NCBI RefSeq assembly: GCF_039523175.1
Contig: NZ_BAAAEU010000010.1
Coordinates: 186,001-250,000, forward strand
DNA from: Dokdonella_A soli
Lineage (GTDB): Bacteria; Pseudomonadota; Gammaproteobacteria; Xanthomonadales; Rhodanobacteraceae
DNA: 64,000 bases
Reading direction: 5' to 3'
How positions within the stretch are numbered: position 1 is the stretch's first letter; each line of letters opens with the position of its first letter. Positions 8,354 to 17,422 of this stretch are shown piece by piece. Under the pieces are notes generated by a model. It did not search any database, was not told where the DNA came from, and worked only from the letters and a program-made list of their open reading frames with translations. A program made the position numbers and the translations under genes.

Positions 8354-9295
8354 ATGCATAGCATAGACGTGATCGACTCCCACACCGGCGGCGAACCCAC
8401 CCGGGTCGTCATCGCTGGCTTTCCCGATCTCGGCGGCGGCACCTTGGCCGAACGGCGCCAGCGCTTCCACGACCACTACGACCGCTGGCGCAGCGCGATC
8501 GTGTGCGAGCCGCGCGGCTCGGCCGCGGTGGTCGGCGCGCTGCTGCTGCCGGCGCAGAGCCCCGATGCCTGTGCCGGGGTGATCTTCTTCAACAACACCG
8601 GTTATCTCGGCATGTGCGGCCACGGCGCGATCGGCGTGATCCGCACGCTGGCGCATCTCGGCCGCATCGCAGCCGGCAGCCATCGGCTGGAGACGCCGGT
8701 CGGCACGGTGGGCGTCGACCTGCACGAGGACGGCCGCGTTTCCATCGACAATGTGGAAAGTTACCGGCATGCGGCCGATCTGCGCATCGACGTCCCTGGG
8801 TATGGCAGCGTGCGCGGCGACGTGGCCTGGGGCGGCAACTGGTTCTTCATCACCAAGGACACGCCGCTGCCGCTGGAGATCCGCCATCAACGCGAGCTGA
8901 CCGTCTACACCGAGGCGATCCGTCGCGCGCTGGAGGCGGGCGGCATCAGCGGCGCCCACGGCGGCGAGATCGACCACATCGAAATCAACGCGGCCTCGCC
9001 CACACCCGGCATGGACGCACGCAACTTCGTGCTGTGTCCGGGCCTCGCCTACGACCGCTCGCCGTGCGGCACCGGCACCAGCGCCAAGCTGGCTTGCCTC
9101 GCGGCCGACGGCAAGCTCGGCGCGGGTGAAACCTGGCTGCAGGAGAGCATTCTCGGCAGCGTCTTCGAAGGTCGCTACACAGCGGGCCCGCGCGGCGTGC
9201 TGCCGCGGATCACCGGCAGCGCGCATGTCGTCGCCACGGCCACCCTGCTGATCGACGAAGCCGACCCGTTCGCCTGGGGCAGCGGCGCGGAATGA
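8354..9295 (+). CDS. 4-hydroxyproline epimerase (proline racemase family)
   Basis: 313 aa. It interconverts trans-4-hydroxy-L-proline and cis-4-hydroxy-D-proline, the first step of bacterial hydroxyproline breakdown. The proline racemase fold is clear: MHSIDVIDSHTGGEPTR at the start, catalytic Cys88 in GMCGHG and Cys238 in SPCGTGTSAK. The two cysteines act as opposite-face acid and base. Length matches the family (310-333 aa). It is the first gene of a seven-gene operon, and its stop overlaps the next start by 4 bp (9292-9295). Its neighbours (D-Hyp dehydrogenase, deaminase, KGSA dehydrogenase) make epimerase much more likely than proline racemase. It is equivalent to LhpA/HypE of other species. 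Confidence 0.95.
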   Translation: MHSIDVIDSHTGGEPTRVVIAGFPDLGGGTLAERRQRFHDHYDRWRSAIVCEPRGSAAVVGALLLPAQSPDACAGVIFFNNTGYLGMCGHGAIGVIRTLAHLGRIAAGSHRLETPVGTVGVDLHEDGRVSIDNVESYRHAADLRIDVPGYGSVRGDVAWGGNWFFITKDTPLPLEIRHQRELTVYTEAIRRALEAGGISGAHGGEIDHIEINAASPTPGMDARNFVLCPGLAYDRSPCGTGTSAKLACLAADGKLGAGETWLQESILGSVFEGRYTAGPRGVLPRITGSAHVVATATLLIDEADPFAWGSGAE

Positions 9296-10392
9296 CCGGT
9301 TATGACCTGATCGTGGTCGGCGCCGGCATCATCGGCGCCAGCTGCGCCGACGCGGCGGCGGGCGAAGGCCTGCGCGTCGCGATCGTCGAGCCCGGCCCGA
9401 TCGGCGGCGGCGCCACGGCGGCGGCGATGGGTCATCTGGTCGCGATGGACGACGATCCGGCCGAGCTCGCGCTGGCGCGCTATTCGTTGCAGCAGTGGGA
9501 TGCGTTCGCGGACCTCCCCGAGGCCGAGTTCAGCCGCTGCGGCACCTTGTGGGTCGCGCGCAGCGAGGCCGAAACCCGCGCGATCACAACGCGTGTCGCG
9601 CGCCTGGCAGCGGCCGGTGTCGACGCGCAGGCGATCGATGCGCAAACCCTGTACGAGCTGGAGCCGGAACTCGCACCGGGTCTGTGCGGCGGCATGTTGG
9701 TGCCGAACGAAGCGGTGGTCTATCCGCCACGCGTAGCCCGCTATCTGGTGCAACGCGCGCAGGCTCGAGGCGCGCAACTGCATGGCGGCCGCTCCGCGCG
9801 AAAGCTGGAGCGCGGCAGCGTGGTGCTGGACGACGGCACGCGGCTGAGCGGTCCCGCGCTGATCGCGACCGGCTGCGCGCTGCCGGTCTTGCTGCCGCAG
9901 CTGCCGATGCGCGGACGCAAGGGTCATCTCGTGATCACCGATCGCTATCCGGCGCTGCTGCGCCATCAGCTGATCGAACTGGGTTATGCCGACAGCGCGC
10001 ACGGCGACGCCGACAGCAGCGTCGCGTTCAATGTGCAGCCGCGGCCGACCGGACAGATCCTGATCGGCTCCTCGCGCGAATTCAACGCGACCGATGCGAC
10101 GGTGTCGCCCGCGATGGTGCGGCGCATGCTGGAACGCGCGTTCGGTTTCATGCCGGTGCTGCACGGCCTGCAGGGGCTGCGCGTATGGACCGGTTTTCGG
10201 CCGACCACGCCCGATGGCCAGCCCTATCTCGGCGCCGTGCCCGGACAGCAGGATGTGTGGGTCGCGGCCGGTCACGAAGGCTTGGGCGTGACGACGGCAT
10301 TGGGCAGCGCGCGCTTGTTGCTGGATCTGCTGCTTCAACGCAAGCCGGCGATCGACCCGACGCCGTACGCGCCGTCGCGGATGGCCGCATGA
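9292..10392 (+). CDS. D-hydroxyproline dehydrogenase, DadA-like FAD subunit
   Basis: 366 aa. This FAD-dependent amine oxidoreductase of the DAO/DadA family has a Rossmann GAGIIG motif near residue 11 and a typical C-terminal FAD loop (GHEGLGVTTALGSA). It oxidises cis-4-hydroxy-D-proline to 1-pyrroline-4-hydroxy-2-carboxylate. With the next two genes it forms a heteromeric, membrane-associated dehydrogenase like HcnABC or the LhpBEF type, passing electrons to the respiratory chain. It overlaps the epimerase gene and the small ferredoxin-like gene by 4 bp on each side (ATGA), so translation is probably coupled. It could accept other D-imino acids; the operon favours D-Hyp. Confidence 0.9.
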   Translation: MTGYDLIVVGAGIIGASCADAAAGEGLRVAIVEPGPIGGGATAAAMGHLVAMDDDPAELALARYSLQQWDAFADLPEAEFSRCGTLWVARSEAETRAITTRVARLAAAGVDAQAIDAQTLYELEPELAPGLCGGMLVPNEAVVYPPRVARYLVQRAQARGAQLHGGRSARKLERGSVVLDDGTRLSGPALIATGCALPVLLPQLPMRGRKGHLVITDRYPALLRHQLIELGYADSAHGDADSSVAFNVQPRPTGQILIGSSREFNATDATVSPAMVRRMLERAFGFMPVLHGLQGLRVWTGFRPTTPDGQPYLGAVPGQQDVWVAAGHEGLGVTTALGSARLLLDLLLQRKPAIDPTPYAPSRMAA

Positions 10393-10640
10393 ACCTCTCC
10401 GGACGGGTGCGCCTGACGGTGAACGGACAGCCGGTCGAAGTGCCGGCGGGCGCAAGCGTGGCGGCCGCAGTCGCACACGTGACGCTGCAGTTTCGTCGCG
10501 CGGTGCACGGCGAACCGCGTGCGCCGTTGTGCGGCATGGGCGTGTGCTTCGAATGTCGCGTACAGGTGGACGGCGTCGCGCATGTGCGCGCCTGCATGAC
10601 ACCCGCGCGCGATGGCATGCGGGTGCAGACCGATGACTGA
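10389..10640 (+). CDS. D-hydroxyproline dehydrogenase, small [2Fe-2S] subunit
   Basis: 83 aa, a plant-ferredoxin-like domain of the Fer2_4 type. The cysteines CGMGVCFEC (48, 53 and 56) and Cys69 in RACMTP are spaced for a [2Fe-2S] cluster. It is the gamma/HcnA-like electron-transfer subunit bridging the two flavin subunits. Start ATG 10389 overlaps the preceding stop. Its end overlaps the next start (ATG 10633) by 8 bp, so the three dehydrogenase genes are translationally linked. Confidence 0.9.
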   Translation: MNLSGRVRLTVNGQPVEVPAGASVAAAVAHVTLQFRRAVHGEPRAPLCGMGVCFECRVQVDGVAHVRACMTPARDGMRVQTDD

Positions 10641-11922
10641 GCGCTACGACGTGCTGATCGTCGGCGCCGGGCCAGCCGGCCTGGCCGCGGCGCAGGCGGC
10701 GGCCAGCCATGGTGCGCGGGTCGGTCTGCTCGATGCGCAGGCGCGGCCGGGCGGCCAGGTCTGGCGTCACGACGTTCGGCGCGCTGCACCGCGTGCCGCG
10801 CGCAAAGCGATCGCCGCGCTGCATCAAGTGGAAATCCTCACGCAGCACCATGTGGTTGCTTGCGAAGATCACGCCTTGCTGGTCGAAACGCCGCAAGGCG
10901 CCGAGCGCCTGACGTACGGGGCGCTGGTGCTCGCGACCGGCGCACGCGAACTGCTGCTGCCGTTTCCCGGCTGGACCTTGCCCGGTGTCGCCGGCGCCGG
11001 TGGATTGCAGGCGCTGCTGAAGCAGGGCTGGCCGATCGCCGGCAAGCGCGTGGTGGTGGCCGGCAGCGGTCCGCTGCTGCTCGCCGCCGCGGCGACCTTG
11101 CGCGCACACGGCGCCCGGCTGCTCGGCATCTACGAACAGGCGCCGGCGGCAACGGTCAATGCATTCGCGCGGCAGCTGCTGCACTGGCCTGCGCGGGCCG
11201 CACAGGCGATCAGTCTGCGCGCGCGGCTCGCCGGTGTGCCGTACCGCTGCGGCTCGATCGTGCGCAGCGCGCACGGCGAAGGCCAGCTCGGCGCGATCGA
11301 GATCGAGGGCGCGCGCGGCGTGCATCGACTCGAATGCGATCAGCTCGCAGTCGGCTACGGACTGGTGCCGAATGTCGAACTGGCCGGCCTGCTTGGCTGC
11401 GCAATGGAACACGATGGCGCGCATCCGCAGGTGCAAGTCGACTCGCTGCTGCGCACCAGCGTTGCGGACGTCCATGCGGCCGGCGAGTTGTGCGGCATCG
11501 GCGGTCTGGCGGCTGCGCGGATCGAAGGCGCGATCGCCGGCCATGCGGCCGCGGGTGATGACGAGGCAGCGACTGCGCTGCTGCCGCAACGCGCCCAGGC
11601 GCGGCGCTTCGCCGATCTGTTGCGCCGCCATTTCGCGCTCGACCCGCGTCTGCATGCGCTGGCCACGCCGCAGACCCTGGTCTGCCGCTGCGAGGACGTG
11701 ACGCTGGCCGCGCTGGACGGCTTCACCGATGCGCGTGCCGCCAAGCTGGCGACGCGCTGCGGCATGGGTGCTTGCCAAGGCCGCATCTGCGGCAGCGCGC
11801 TGGCCGAACTCGGCTGTTTTCCACGCGGCGGTGTACGACCGCCCTTGTTCCCCGCCCGATTGGCCACGCTCGCGTTGGCCGAATCGGAGCCTTCCTTTTC
11901 AGACGAGTATCGAGGCAACTGA
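10633..11922 (+). CDS. D-hydroxyproline dehydrogenase, HcnB-like FAD/NAD subunit
   Basis: 429 aa from ATG 10633. An N-terminal FAD-binding site (VLIVGAGPAGLAAAQAA) and a second nucleotide-binding loop (VVVAGSGPLLLAAAATL) give the two-dinucleotide fold. The C-terminus has a BFD-like Cys set (LVCRCEDVTL, then RCGMGACQGRICG) that usually holds a [2Fe-2S] cluster. This is the alpha/HcnB-type subunit of heteromeric hydrogen-cyanide-synthase-like amine dehydrogenases. It pairs with the DadA-like subunit two genes upstream. No signal peptide is visible, so it sits on the cytoplasmic face of the membrane. Confidence 0.9.
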   Translation: MTERYDVLIVGAGPAGLAAAQAAASHGARVGLLDAQARPGGQVWRHDVRRAAPRAARKAIAALHQVEILTQHHVVACEDHALLVETPQGAERLTYGALVLATGARELLLPFPGWTLPGVAGAGGLQALLKQGWPIAGKRVVVAGSGPLLLAAAATLRAHGARLLGIYEQAPAATVNAFARQLLHWPARAAQAISLRARLAGVPYRCGSIVRSAHGEGQLGAIEIEGARGVHRLECDQLAVGYGLVPNVELAGLLGCAMEHDGAHPQVQVDSLLRTSVADVHAAGELCGIGGLAAARIEGAIAGHAAAGDDEAATALLPQRAQARRFADLLRRHFALDPRLHALATPQTLVCRCEDVTLAALDGFTDARAAKLATRCGMGACQGRICGSALAELGCFPRGGVRPPLFPARLATLALAESEPSFSDEYRGN

Positions 11923-11924
11923 CC

Positions 11925-12830
11925 ATGAGCAATGCATCCCTCTGGCGCGGCGTCATTCCCGCCATCACCACGCCGTTCACCCCCGATGGTCAGGTCGACC
12001 ATGTCTTTCTCGCCGAACACGCGCGCACGATGATCGCTGCCGGCTGCACCGGCATCGTGCCGCTGGGCTCGCTCGGTGAGGCGGCGACGCTGGGCTTCGA
12101 GGAGAAGCTGGCGATCCTGCGCACGCTGGTGAAGACGCTCGACGGCCGCGCGCCGGTGATCCCCGGCATCGCCGCGCTGTCCACCGACGAGGCGGTGCGC
12201 CTCGCGCGCGAGGCCAAGGCGATCGGCTGCAGCGGCCTGATGGTATTGCCGCCGTACGTGTATTCCACCGACTGGCGCGAGATGGGCGCGCATCTGCGCG
12301 CGGTGATCGCGGCCACCGACCTGCCGTGCATGCTCTACAACAATCCGATCGCGTACAAGACCGATTTCACGCCGGCGCAGATTGCCGAACTCGCGCGCGA
12401 CTATCCGAACGTGCAGGCGGTGAAGGAATCTTCCGGTGACGTGCGCCGCTTCGCGGCGTTGCGCGCGTTGCTCGGTGATCGGCTGCAGCTGCTGGTCGGC
12501 ATGGACGACGCGGTCGTCGAAGGCGTGTGCATGGGTGCGACGGGCTGGATCGCCGGCCTCGTCAACGCCTATCCGAAGGAGTCGGTGAAATTGTTCGAGC
12601 TGGCCCGCGACGGCGGCGCCAACGCAGCCGCCGAGTTGTATGCCTGGTTCCTGCCGCTGCTGCGGCTGGATACCGTGCCGAAGTTCGTGCAGCTGATCAA
12701 GCTGGTGCAGCAGAAGGTCGGCATGGGCAGCGAGCGCGTGCGCGCGCCGCGGCTGGTGATGGATGGCAGCGAACGTGAGGCTGCACTGCAGGTGATCGAC
12801 CACGCGATCGCCACCCGCTCGGCACTCTGA
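11925..12830 (+). CDS. 1-pyrroline-4-hydroxy-2-carboxylate deaminase (DHDPS family)
   Basis: 301 aa from ATG 11925, two bases after the preceding stop. This TIM-barrel class I aldolase-like protein carries GSLGEAATL near the phosphate-type loop, Tyr138 in LYNNP and Schiff-base Lys167 in AVKESSGD. In hydroxyproline pathways this DHDPS paralogue deaminates and dehydrates 1-pyrroline-4-hydroxy-2-carboxylate to 2-oxoglutarate semialdehyde plus ammonia (LhpC/HypD role). Sequence alone would also allow dihydrodipicolinate synthase or N-acetylneuraminate lyase. The operon position, between D-Hyp dehydrogenase and KGSA dehydrogenase, decides the call. Confidence 0.92.
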   Translation: MSNASLWRGVIPAITTPFTPDGQVDHVFLAEHARTMIAAGCTGIVPLGSLGEAATLGFEEKLAILRTLVKTLDGRAPVIPGIAALSTDEAVRLAREAKAIGCSGLMVLPPYVYSTDWREMGAHLRAVIAATDLPCMLYNNPIAYKTDFTPAQIAELARDYPNVQAVKESSGDVRRFAALRALLGDRLQLLVGMDDAVVEGVCMGATGWIAGLVNAYPKESVKLFELARDGGANAAAELYAWFLPLLRLDTVPKFVQLIKLVQQKVGMGSERVRAPRLVMDGSEREAALQVIDHAIATRSAL

Positions 12831-12831
12831 C

Positions 12832-14448
12832 ATGTCCACGCAACCGTCATCCGTGCGGCCCGTGTTGATCGGCGGCGACTGGCGCGCGGCGCAGGCGCTG
12901 CACGGCCATTTTCGCGCCGAGGATCCGGCGCAGGGCGTAGCGATCGGTCCGGAGTTTCCGGTCAGCGGCGCGGCCGACGTGCAGGCGGCACTGGCCGCGG
13001 CGGTCGCGGTGGCCGACGAGCTGGCGGCCATGCCGCCGGAGCGGATCGCCGCGTTCCTCGACTCTTACGCCGATGCGATCGACGCCGACGTCGACACTCT
13101 GGTCGCGCTGGCTCACGCCGAGACCGCTTTGCCGAAGGAGCCGCGTCTGGCCAAGGTCGAGCTGCCGCGCACCAGCGGCCAGTTGCGTCAGGCGGCGCAA
13201 GCGGTGCGCAGCTACGCGTGGACGCAGCCCGTGATCGATACGGTGGCCGGCCTGCGCGCGCACTACGCGCCGCTGGCCAAGCCGGTGCTGGTCTTCGGAC
13301 CGAACAATTTCCCGTTCGCGTTCAACGCGATCGCCGGCAGCGACTTCGCGTCGGCGATCGCCGCGCGCAATCCGGTGATCGCCAAGGCGCATCCCTCGCA
13401 TCCGGCCACCAGCGAGCGATTGGCGCAGTTGGCTCACACCGCGCTGCGCCAGGCCGGCTTGCCGGCCGCCGCAGTGCAGATGCTCTATCACTTCGACCAC
13501 GCGCTCGGCGCCGCACTGGCCGGCGACGCGCGCCTCGGCGCGATCGGCTTCACCGGCAGCCGCGCCGGTGGCCTCGCGCTGAAGGCGGCCGCGGATGCGG
13601 CCGGCGTGCCGGCGTACGTCGAACTATCCAGCGTCAATCCGGTGTTCCTGCTTCCCGGTGTGCTGGCCGAACGTGGCACGGCGCTGGCGCAGGAGTTCTT
13701 CGCCTCCTGCACGATGGGCAGCGGCCAGTTCTGCACCAACCCCGGCATCGTCGTGGTGCCGAACGGCGCGGCCGGTGATGCGTTCGTCGAAGCGGCCACC
13801 GCGCATTTCGCCGCCGCCGCACCGAACGTGCTGTTCTCGCGCGGTGTGCAGGAACATCTGGAACGTTCGCTGGCCACGCTGCGCGCAGCGGGCGCAACCT
13901 GTCTGACCGGCGGCGCGTCCGCCGGCCCGGGCTATCGCTTTCAACCGACTCTGCTGAGCGTCGATGCGGAGACCTTCCTGCGCGAGCCGCGCGCGTTGCA
14001 GACCGAAGCGTTCGGCCCGGTCGGCCTGCTGCTGCGCGCCACCGACGCGGCGCAGATGGCGGAACTCGCGCGCGCGTTCGAGGGCAATCTCACCGGCACG
14101 CTGTACGGTGCACGGGACAGCAGCGACGACGCGGCGTGGGCGCACATCGCGCACGCGCTGCGTCCGCGCGTGGGCCGGCTGATCGGCAACAAGATGCCGA
14201 CCGGCGTGGCGGTGAGCCCGGCGATGAATCACGGCGGCCCTTACCCCAGCACCGGTCATCCCGGCTTCACCGCGGTCGGCATGCCGGCCGCGATCCGCCG
14301 CTTCGCCGCCTTGCACAGCTACGACAACGTGCCCGAGCCGCAACTGCCGACGGAACTGCGCGATCACAACCCGGGCGGTGTCGCGCGGCTGATCGACGGC
14401 CATTGGTGCATCGACGACATCGGCAACCACGGAGACCACAAGGAATGA
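12832..14448 (+). CDS. 2-oxoglutarate semialdehyde (2,5-dioxovalerate) dehydrogenase
   Basis: 538 aa, an NADP-type aldehyde dehydrogenase of the 2,5-dioxopentanoate dehydrogenase subgroup, which is longer than canonical ALDHs. The catalytic Cys301 is in GQFCTNPG. Glu264 in ELSSVNPVFL is the general base, and GFTGSRAGG contributes to the cofactor loop. It oxidises 2-oxoglutarate semialdehyde to 2-oxoglutarate, delivering hydroxyproline carbon to the TCA cycle. The ATG follows the deaminase stop by one base. Its end overlaps the M24 peptidase start (ATGA). Confidence 0.93.
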   Translation: MSTQPSSVRPVLIGGDWRAAQALHGHFRAEDPAQGVAIGPEFPVSGAADVQAALAAAVAVADELAAMPPERIAAFLDSYADAIDADVDTLVALAHAETALPKEPRLAKVELPRTSGQLRQAAQAVRSYAWTQPVIDTVAGLRAHYAPLAKPVLVFGPNNFPFAFNAIAGSDFASAIAARNPVIAKAHPSHPATSERLAQLAHTALRQAGLPAAAVQMLYHFDHALGAALAGDARLGAIGFTGSRAGGLALKAAADAAGVPAYVELSSVNPVFLLPGVLAERGTALAQEFFASCTMGSGQFCTNPGIVVVPNGAAGDAFVEAATAHFAAAAPNVLFSRGVQEHLERSLATLRAAGATCLTGGASAGPGYRFQPTLLSVDAETFLREPRALQTEAFGPVGLLLRATDAAQMAELARAFEGNLTGTLYGARDSSDDAAWAHIAHALRPRVGRLIGNKMPTGVAVSPAMNHGGPYPSTGHPGFTAVGMPAAIRRFAALHSYDNVPEPQLPTELRDHNPGGVARLIDGHWCIDDIGNHGDHKE

Positions 14449-15647
14449 CCGCACAGATCGGTGGCCTCGACCTCGCGCAGGCGCACGCCGCGCTGAAACC
14501 CTGGCCCACGACGGCGCCAGCGATCGGCGCCGAGGAATACCAGCAGCGCCTGGAGCGCGCGAGACGGCTGATGCGCGAACAGCGCGTCGATGCGCTGCTG
14601 ATCACCGCCGGCGCCTCGCTGCGTTATTTCAGCGGCATCGCCTGGGGCCTGAGCGAACGCCTGGTCGGCCTGCTGCTGACGGCACAGGGCGACCCGATCG
14701 TGATCTGCCCGGCGTTCGAAGCGGGCTCGCTCGCGCATGCGCTGCGCATCCCCGCGGACGTGCGGCTGTGGGAGGAACACGAGGATCCGCAGGCGCTGGT
14801 GCGCGCGGCGATGAAGGAACGCCACGCCGGCAGCCTCGCGCTCGATCCGGCCACGCCGCATGCGATGTTCGAACGGCTGCGCGCCGTGCTCGGCGCCACA
14901 CCCATCGTCGGCGCCAGCGCGATCGTCGACGGCTGCCGCATGTGCAAGTCGGTGGCGGAACTCGCGCTGATGAAGCAGGCCACCGCGATGACGCTGCAGG
15001 TGCATCGCCTCGCGGCCGGATTGATCCGTGCAGGCATCAGCACCACCGAGCTGCGCCACTTCATCGACACCGCGCATCGCGCGTTCGGCGCGGACAACGG
15101 CTCGACGTTCTGCATCGTGCAGTTCGGCCAGGCCACGGCCTATCCGCATGGAATTCCCGGCGAGCAGCGACTCGCAGAGAACGAGCTGGTGTTGATCGAT
15201 ATCGGCTGCAGCGTGCAGGGCTACAACTCGGACATCACGCGCACGTACATCTTCGGACGCCCCAGCGCCGAGCAGGCGCGCATCTGGGAACTGGAGCAGG
15301 CTGCGCAGCGCGCCGCGTTCGAAGCGGTGCGGCCCGGCGTGCGCTGCGAAACGGTCGATGCGGCCGCGCGCGGCGTGGTGGAACGCGCCGGACTTGGTCC
15401 TGACTACCGCCTGCCCGGTATCCCGCATCGCACCGGCCATGGCTGCGGACTCAGCATCCACGAGACGCCGTACCTGGTGCGCGGCGATGCCACAGTGCTG
15501 GAACCGGGCATGTGCTGCAGCAACGAACCGATGATCGTGGTGCCGGAGCAATTCGGCGTGCGATTGGAAGACCACTTCTTCGTCACCGCGGAAGGCGCCG
15601 AGTGGTTCACGCCACCATCGCCCGCGATCGATCAGCCGTTCGCCTAG
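14445..15647 (+). CDS. Xaa-Pro peptidase-like M24 metallopeptidase
   Basis: 400 aa from ATG 14445, overlapping the previous stop by 4 bp. An N-terminal creatinase-like domain (~30-165) precedes a pita-bread M24 domain (~175-390). The metal ligands fit the family: Asp in VLIDIGC and SDITRT, His in RTGHGCGLSIH, and Glu in CSNEP and LEDHF. Such enzymes cleave the bond before proline in di- or oligopeptides. In this operon it most likely releases Hyp or Pro from imported X-Hyp peptides, feeding the epimerase. No signal peptide, so cytoplasmic. Substrate preference for Hyp is inference. Confidence 0.88.
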   Translation: MTAQIGGLDLAQAHAALKPWPTTAPAIGAEEYQQRLERARRLMREQRVDALLITAGASLRYFSGIAWGLSERLVGLLLTAQGDPIVICPAFEAGSLAHALRIPADVRLWEEHEDPQALVRAAMKERHAGSLALDPATPHAMFERLRAVLGATPIVGASAIVDGCRMCKSVAELALMKQATAMTLQVHRLAAGLIRAGISTTELRHFIDTAHRAFGADNGSTFCIVQFGQATAYPHGIPGEQRLAENELVLIDIGCSVQGYNSDITRTYIFGRPSAEQARIWELEQAAQRAAFEAVRPGVRCETVDAAARGVVERAGLGPDYRLPGIPHRTGHGCGLSIHETPYLVRGDATVLEPGMCCSNEPMIVVPEQFGVRLEDHFFVTAEGAEWFTPPSPAIDQPFA

Positions 15648-15688
15648 CTGGCCTGCGCGCGGGCACCACCACCACCGGGGAGTGATTC

Positions 15689-17104
15689 ATGGGCCTGATA
15701 AACGACATGGTCCGGCGCAAGCCGGTGGAAGCCCTGCAGGGCGAAGCCTCCACCGGCGGCAGCGGACTGCGTCGCGTACTCGGGCTCTGGCAGCTCACCG
15801 CGATCGGCCTCGGCGGCATCATCGGCGTCGGTATCTTCGTGCTCACCGGCACGGTGGCCGCGACCCAGACCGGGCCGGCCGTGGTGCTGTCGTTCCTGAT
15901 CGCCGGCATCGCCAGTGCGGCGGCGGCGCTCTGTTACGCGGAATTCGCCGGGCTGATACCGGTCTCGGGCAGCGCCTATACCTACGGCTATGCCGTGCTC
16001 GGCGAATTTGCCGGCTGGATCATCGGCTGGGATCTGCTGCTGGAATACGCGCTGATCGCCGCGGTGGTGGCCGTCGGCTGGTCGGGCTACGCGCAAGCCC
16101 TGCTGGACGCCGCCGGCATCCCGTTGCCGGCGTGGGCGCAAGGTGCCTGGGGCAGCGCGCCGGGGCGCGTCGTGAACCTGCCTGCGATCGTGATCTCGCT
16201 GGCGATCACCTCGCTGCTGGCGATCCGCATGGAATGGGGCGCGCGCTTCAACACGCTGATCGTGGCGATCAAGATCGCCGGCGCCGCGCTGATCGTGATC
16301 GCCGGCGCGGCCTACGTGAAACCCGAGCGCTGGCATCCGTTCATGCCGTTCGGCATGCATGGCGTGGTGACCGGCGCGGCGGTGGTGTTCTTCGCGGTGT
16401 TCGGCTACGACATGCTGACCACCGCGGCCGAGGAATCGACGAATCCGCAACGCGACCTGCCGCGCGCGGTGCTGCTGTCGCTGGGCATCGCGATGCTGCT
16501 GTATTTCGCGATCTGCCTGGTGCTGACCGGCATCGTGCCCTACACCACGCTGGACAATGCCGCGCCGGTGGCCGGCGCGTTCACCCGCATCGGCTTGCCC
16601 TGGGCGATGGTGGTGATCTCGCTGGCTTCGGTCTGCGGCATCACCAGCGTGATCTTCGCGAACCTGATGGCCGGCGCGCGCATCGGTTTCAGTCTCGGTC
16701 GCGACGGCTTGTTGCCGGCCTGGTTCGCCGGCGTGCATCCAAGATGGCGCACGCCGCATCGCTCGACCATGCTGCTCGGCGGTGTCACCACGGTGGCGGC
16801 CGGCCTGTTTCCGCTGGACGAACTGGCCAAGCTGGTGAACATCGGCGTGCTCGGCGCGTTCATCGTGATCTGCACCGCGGTCGCCGTGCTGCGCTGGCGC
16901 CGGCCCGACCTGCATCGCCCGTTCCGTACGCCCTGGGTGCCCGTGGTGCCGTTGATCGGCGTCGGCTTCTCGTGCTGGCTGATCTGGGGTTTGCCGTCGA
17001 TCACCTATGTGCGTTTCACGCTGTGGCTGCTGCTCGGCTGCGTGCTCTATTTCGGCTACGGACGGCAGCATAGCCGCCTGGCCGCATACCCGGCCGAGGC
17101 CTGA
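15689..17104 (+). CDS. APC superfamily amino acid permease
   Basis: 471 aa with about 12 hydrophobic helices. The APC signature GLGGIIGVGIFVLTG lies at ~33-50 and the conserved FFAVFGYDMLTTAAEE helix near ~235-250. These are cationic-amino-acid/YfnA-like APC family traits. As the last gene of the hydroxyproline operon, 41 bp after the peptidase and with a GGGGAG RBS, it is the likely uptake system for hydroxyproline or a related imino acid. Substrate is inferred from context; the family also transports basic and branched amino acids. Confidence 0.85.
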   Translation: MGLINDMVRRKPVEALQGEASTGGSGLRRVLGLWQLTAIGLGGIIGVGIFVLTGTVAATQTGPAVVLSFLIAGIASAAAALCYAEFAGLIPVSGSAYTYGYAVLGEFAGWIIGWDLLLEYALIAAVVAVGWSGYAQALLDAAGIPLPAWAQGAWGSAPGRVVNLPAIVISLAITSLLAIRMEWGARFNTLIVAIKIAGAALIVIAGAAYVKPERWHPFMPFGMHGVVTGAAVVFFAVFGYDMLTTAAEESTNPQRDLPRAVLLSLGIAMLLYFAICLVLTGIVPYTTLDNAAPVAGAFTRIGLPWAMVVISLASVCGITSVIFANLMAGARIGFSLGRDGLLPAWFAGVHPRWRTPHRSTMLLGGVTTVAAGLFPLDELAKLVNIGVLGAFIVICTAVAVLRWRRPDLHRPFRTPWVPVVPLIGVGFSCWLIWGLPSITYVRFTLWLLLGCVLYFGYGRQHSRLAAYPAEA

Positions 17105-17422
17105 CTGTGCCCAATTCCGCATGCACTGCGCGCGATCCATGCAAGATCGCGCGCACTGTGCGTGGCAATCTGCTGGCCGATCCGTGTGTGCAGCCTGTCG
17201 TTCCCTCACGACCTCTCCTGGCGCGCACGCGGATCTCTCCATTCATCCGACGCTGCGGCATCGCCACGCCGCGCCGAATACCGACCGAATCGAACGCAAC
17301 CGATGCCGGCAGGGCCGCATGGGTGCCACCCGGACCGAGCCGGATTCATTCGCGCGCCGCATTGAGATGGCGCCCATACGCCGCCATTTGCCAAGCAGGA
17401 TGGGCTCTGTTGTGATGCCGGC
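17105..17422. other. intergenic gap with a strong hairpin
   Basis: No convincing gene. TGCGCGCGATC (17127-17137) and GATCGCGCGCA (17145-17155) form a perfect 11-bp stem with a 7-nt loop, 23 nt after the permease stop. No T-run follows, so it may be a transcript-end stabiliser of the hydroxyproline mRNA rather than an intrinsic terminator. Confidence 0.5.

Noticed and set aside
9175..11778. 867-aa open frame on the minus strand
   Set aside because: It is antisense to the hydroxyproline operon; its composition (Gln/Arg/Ala-rich, no motif) is that of a GC-rich shadow frame and the plus-strand genes are certain.
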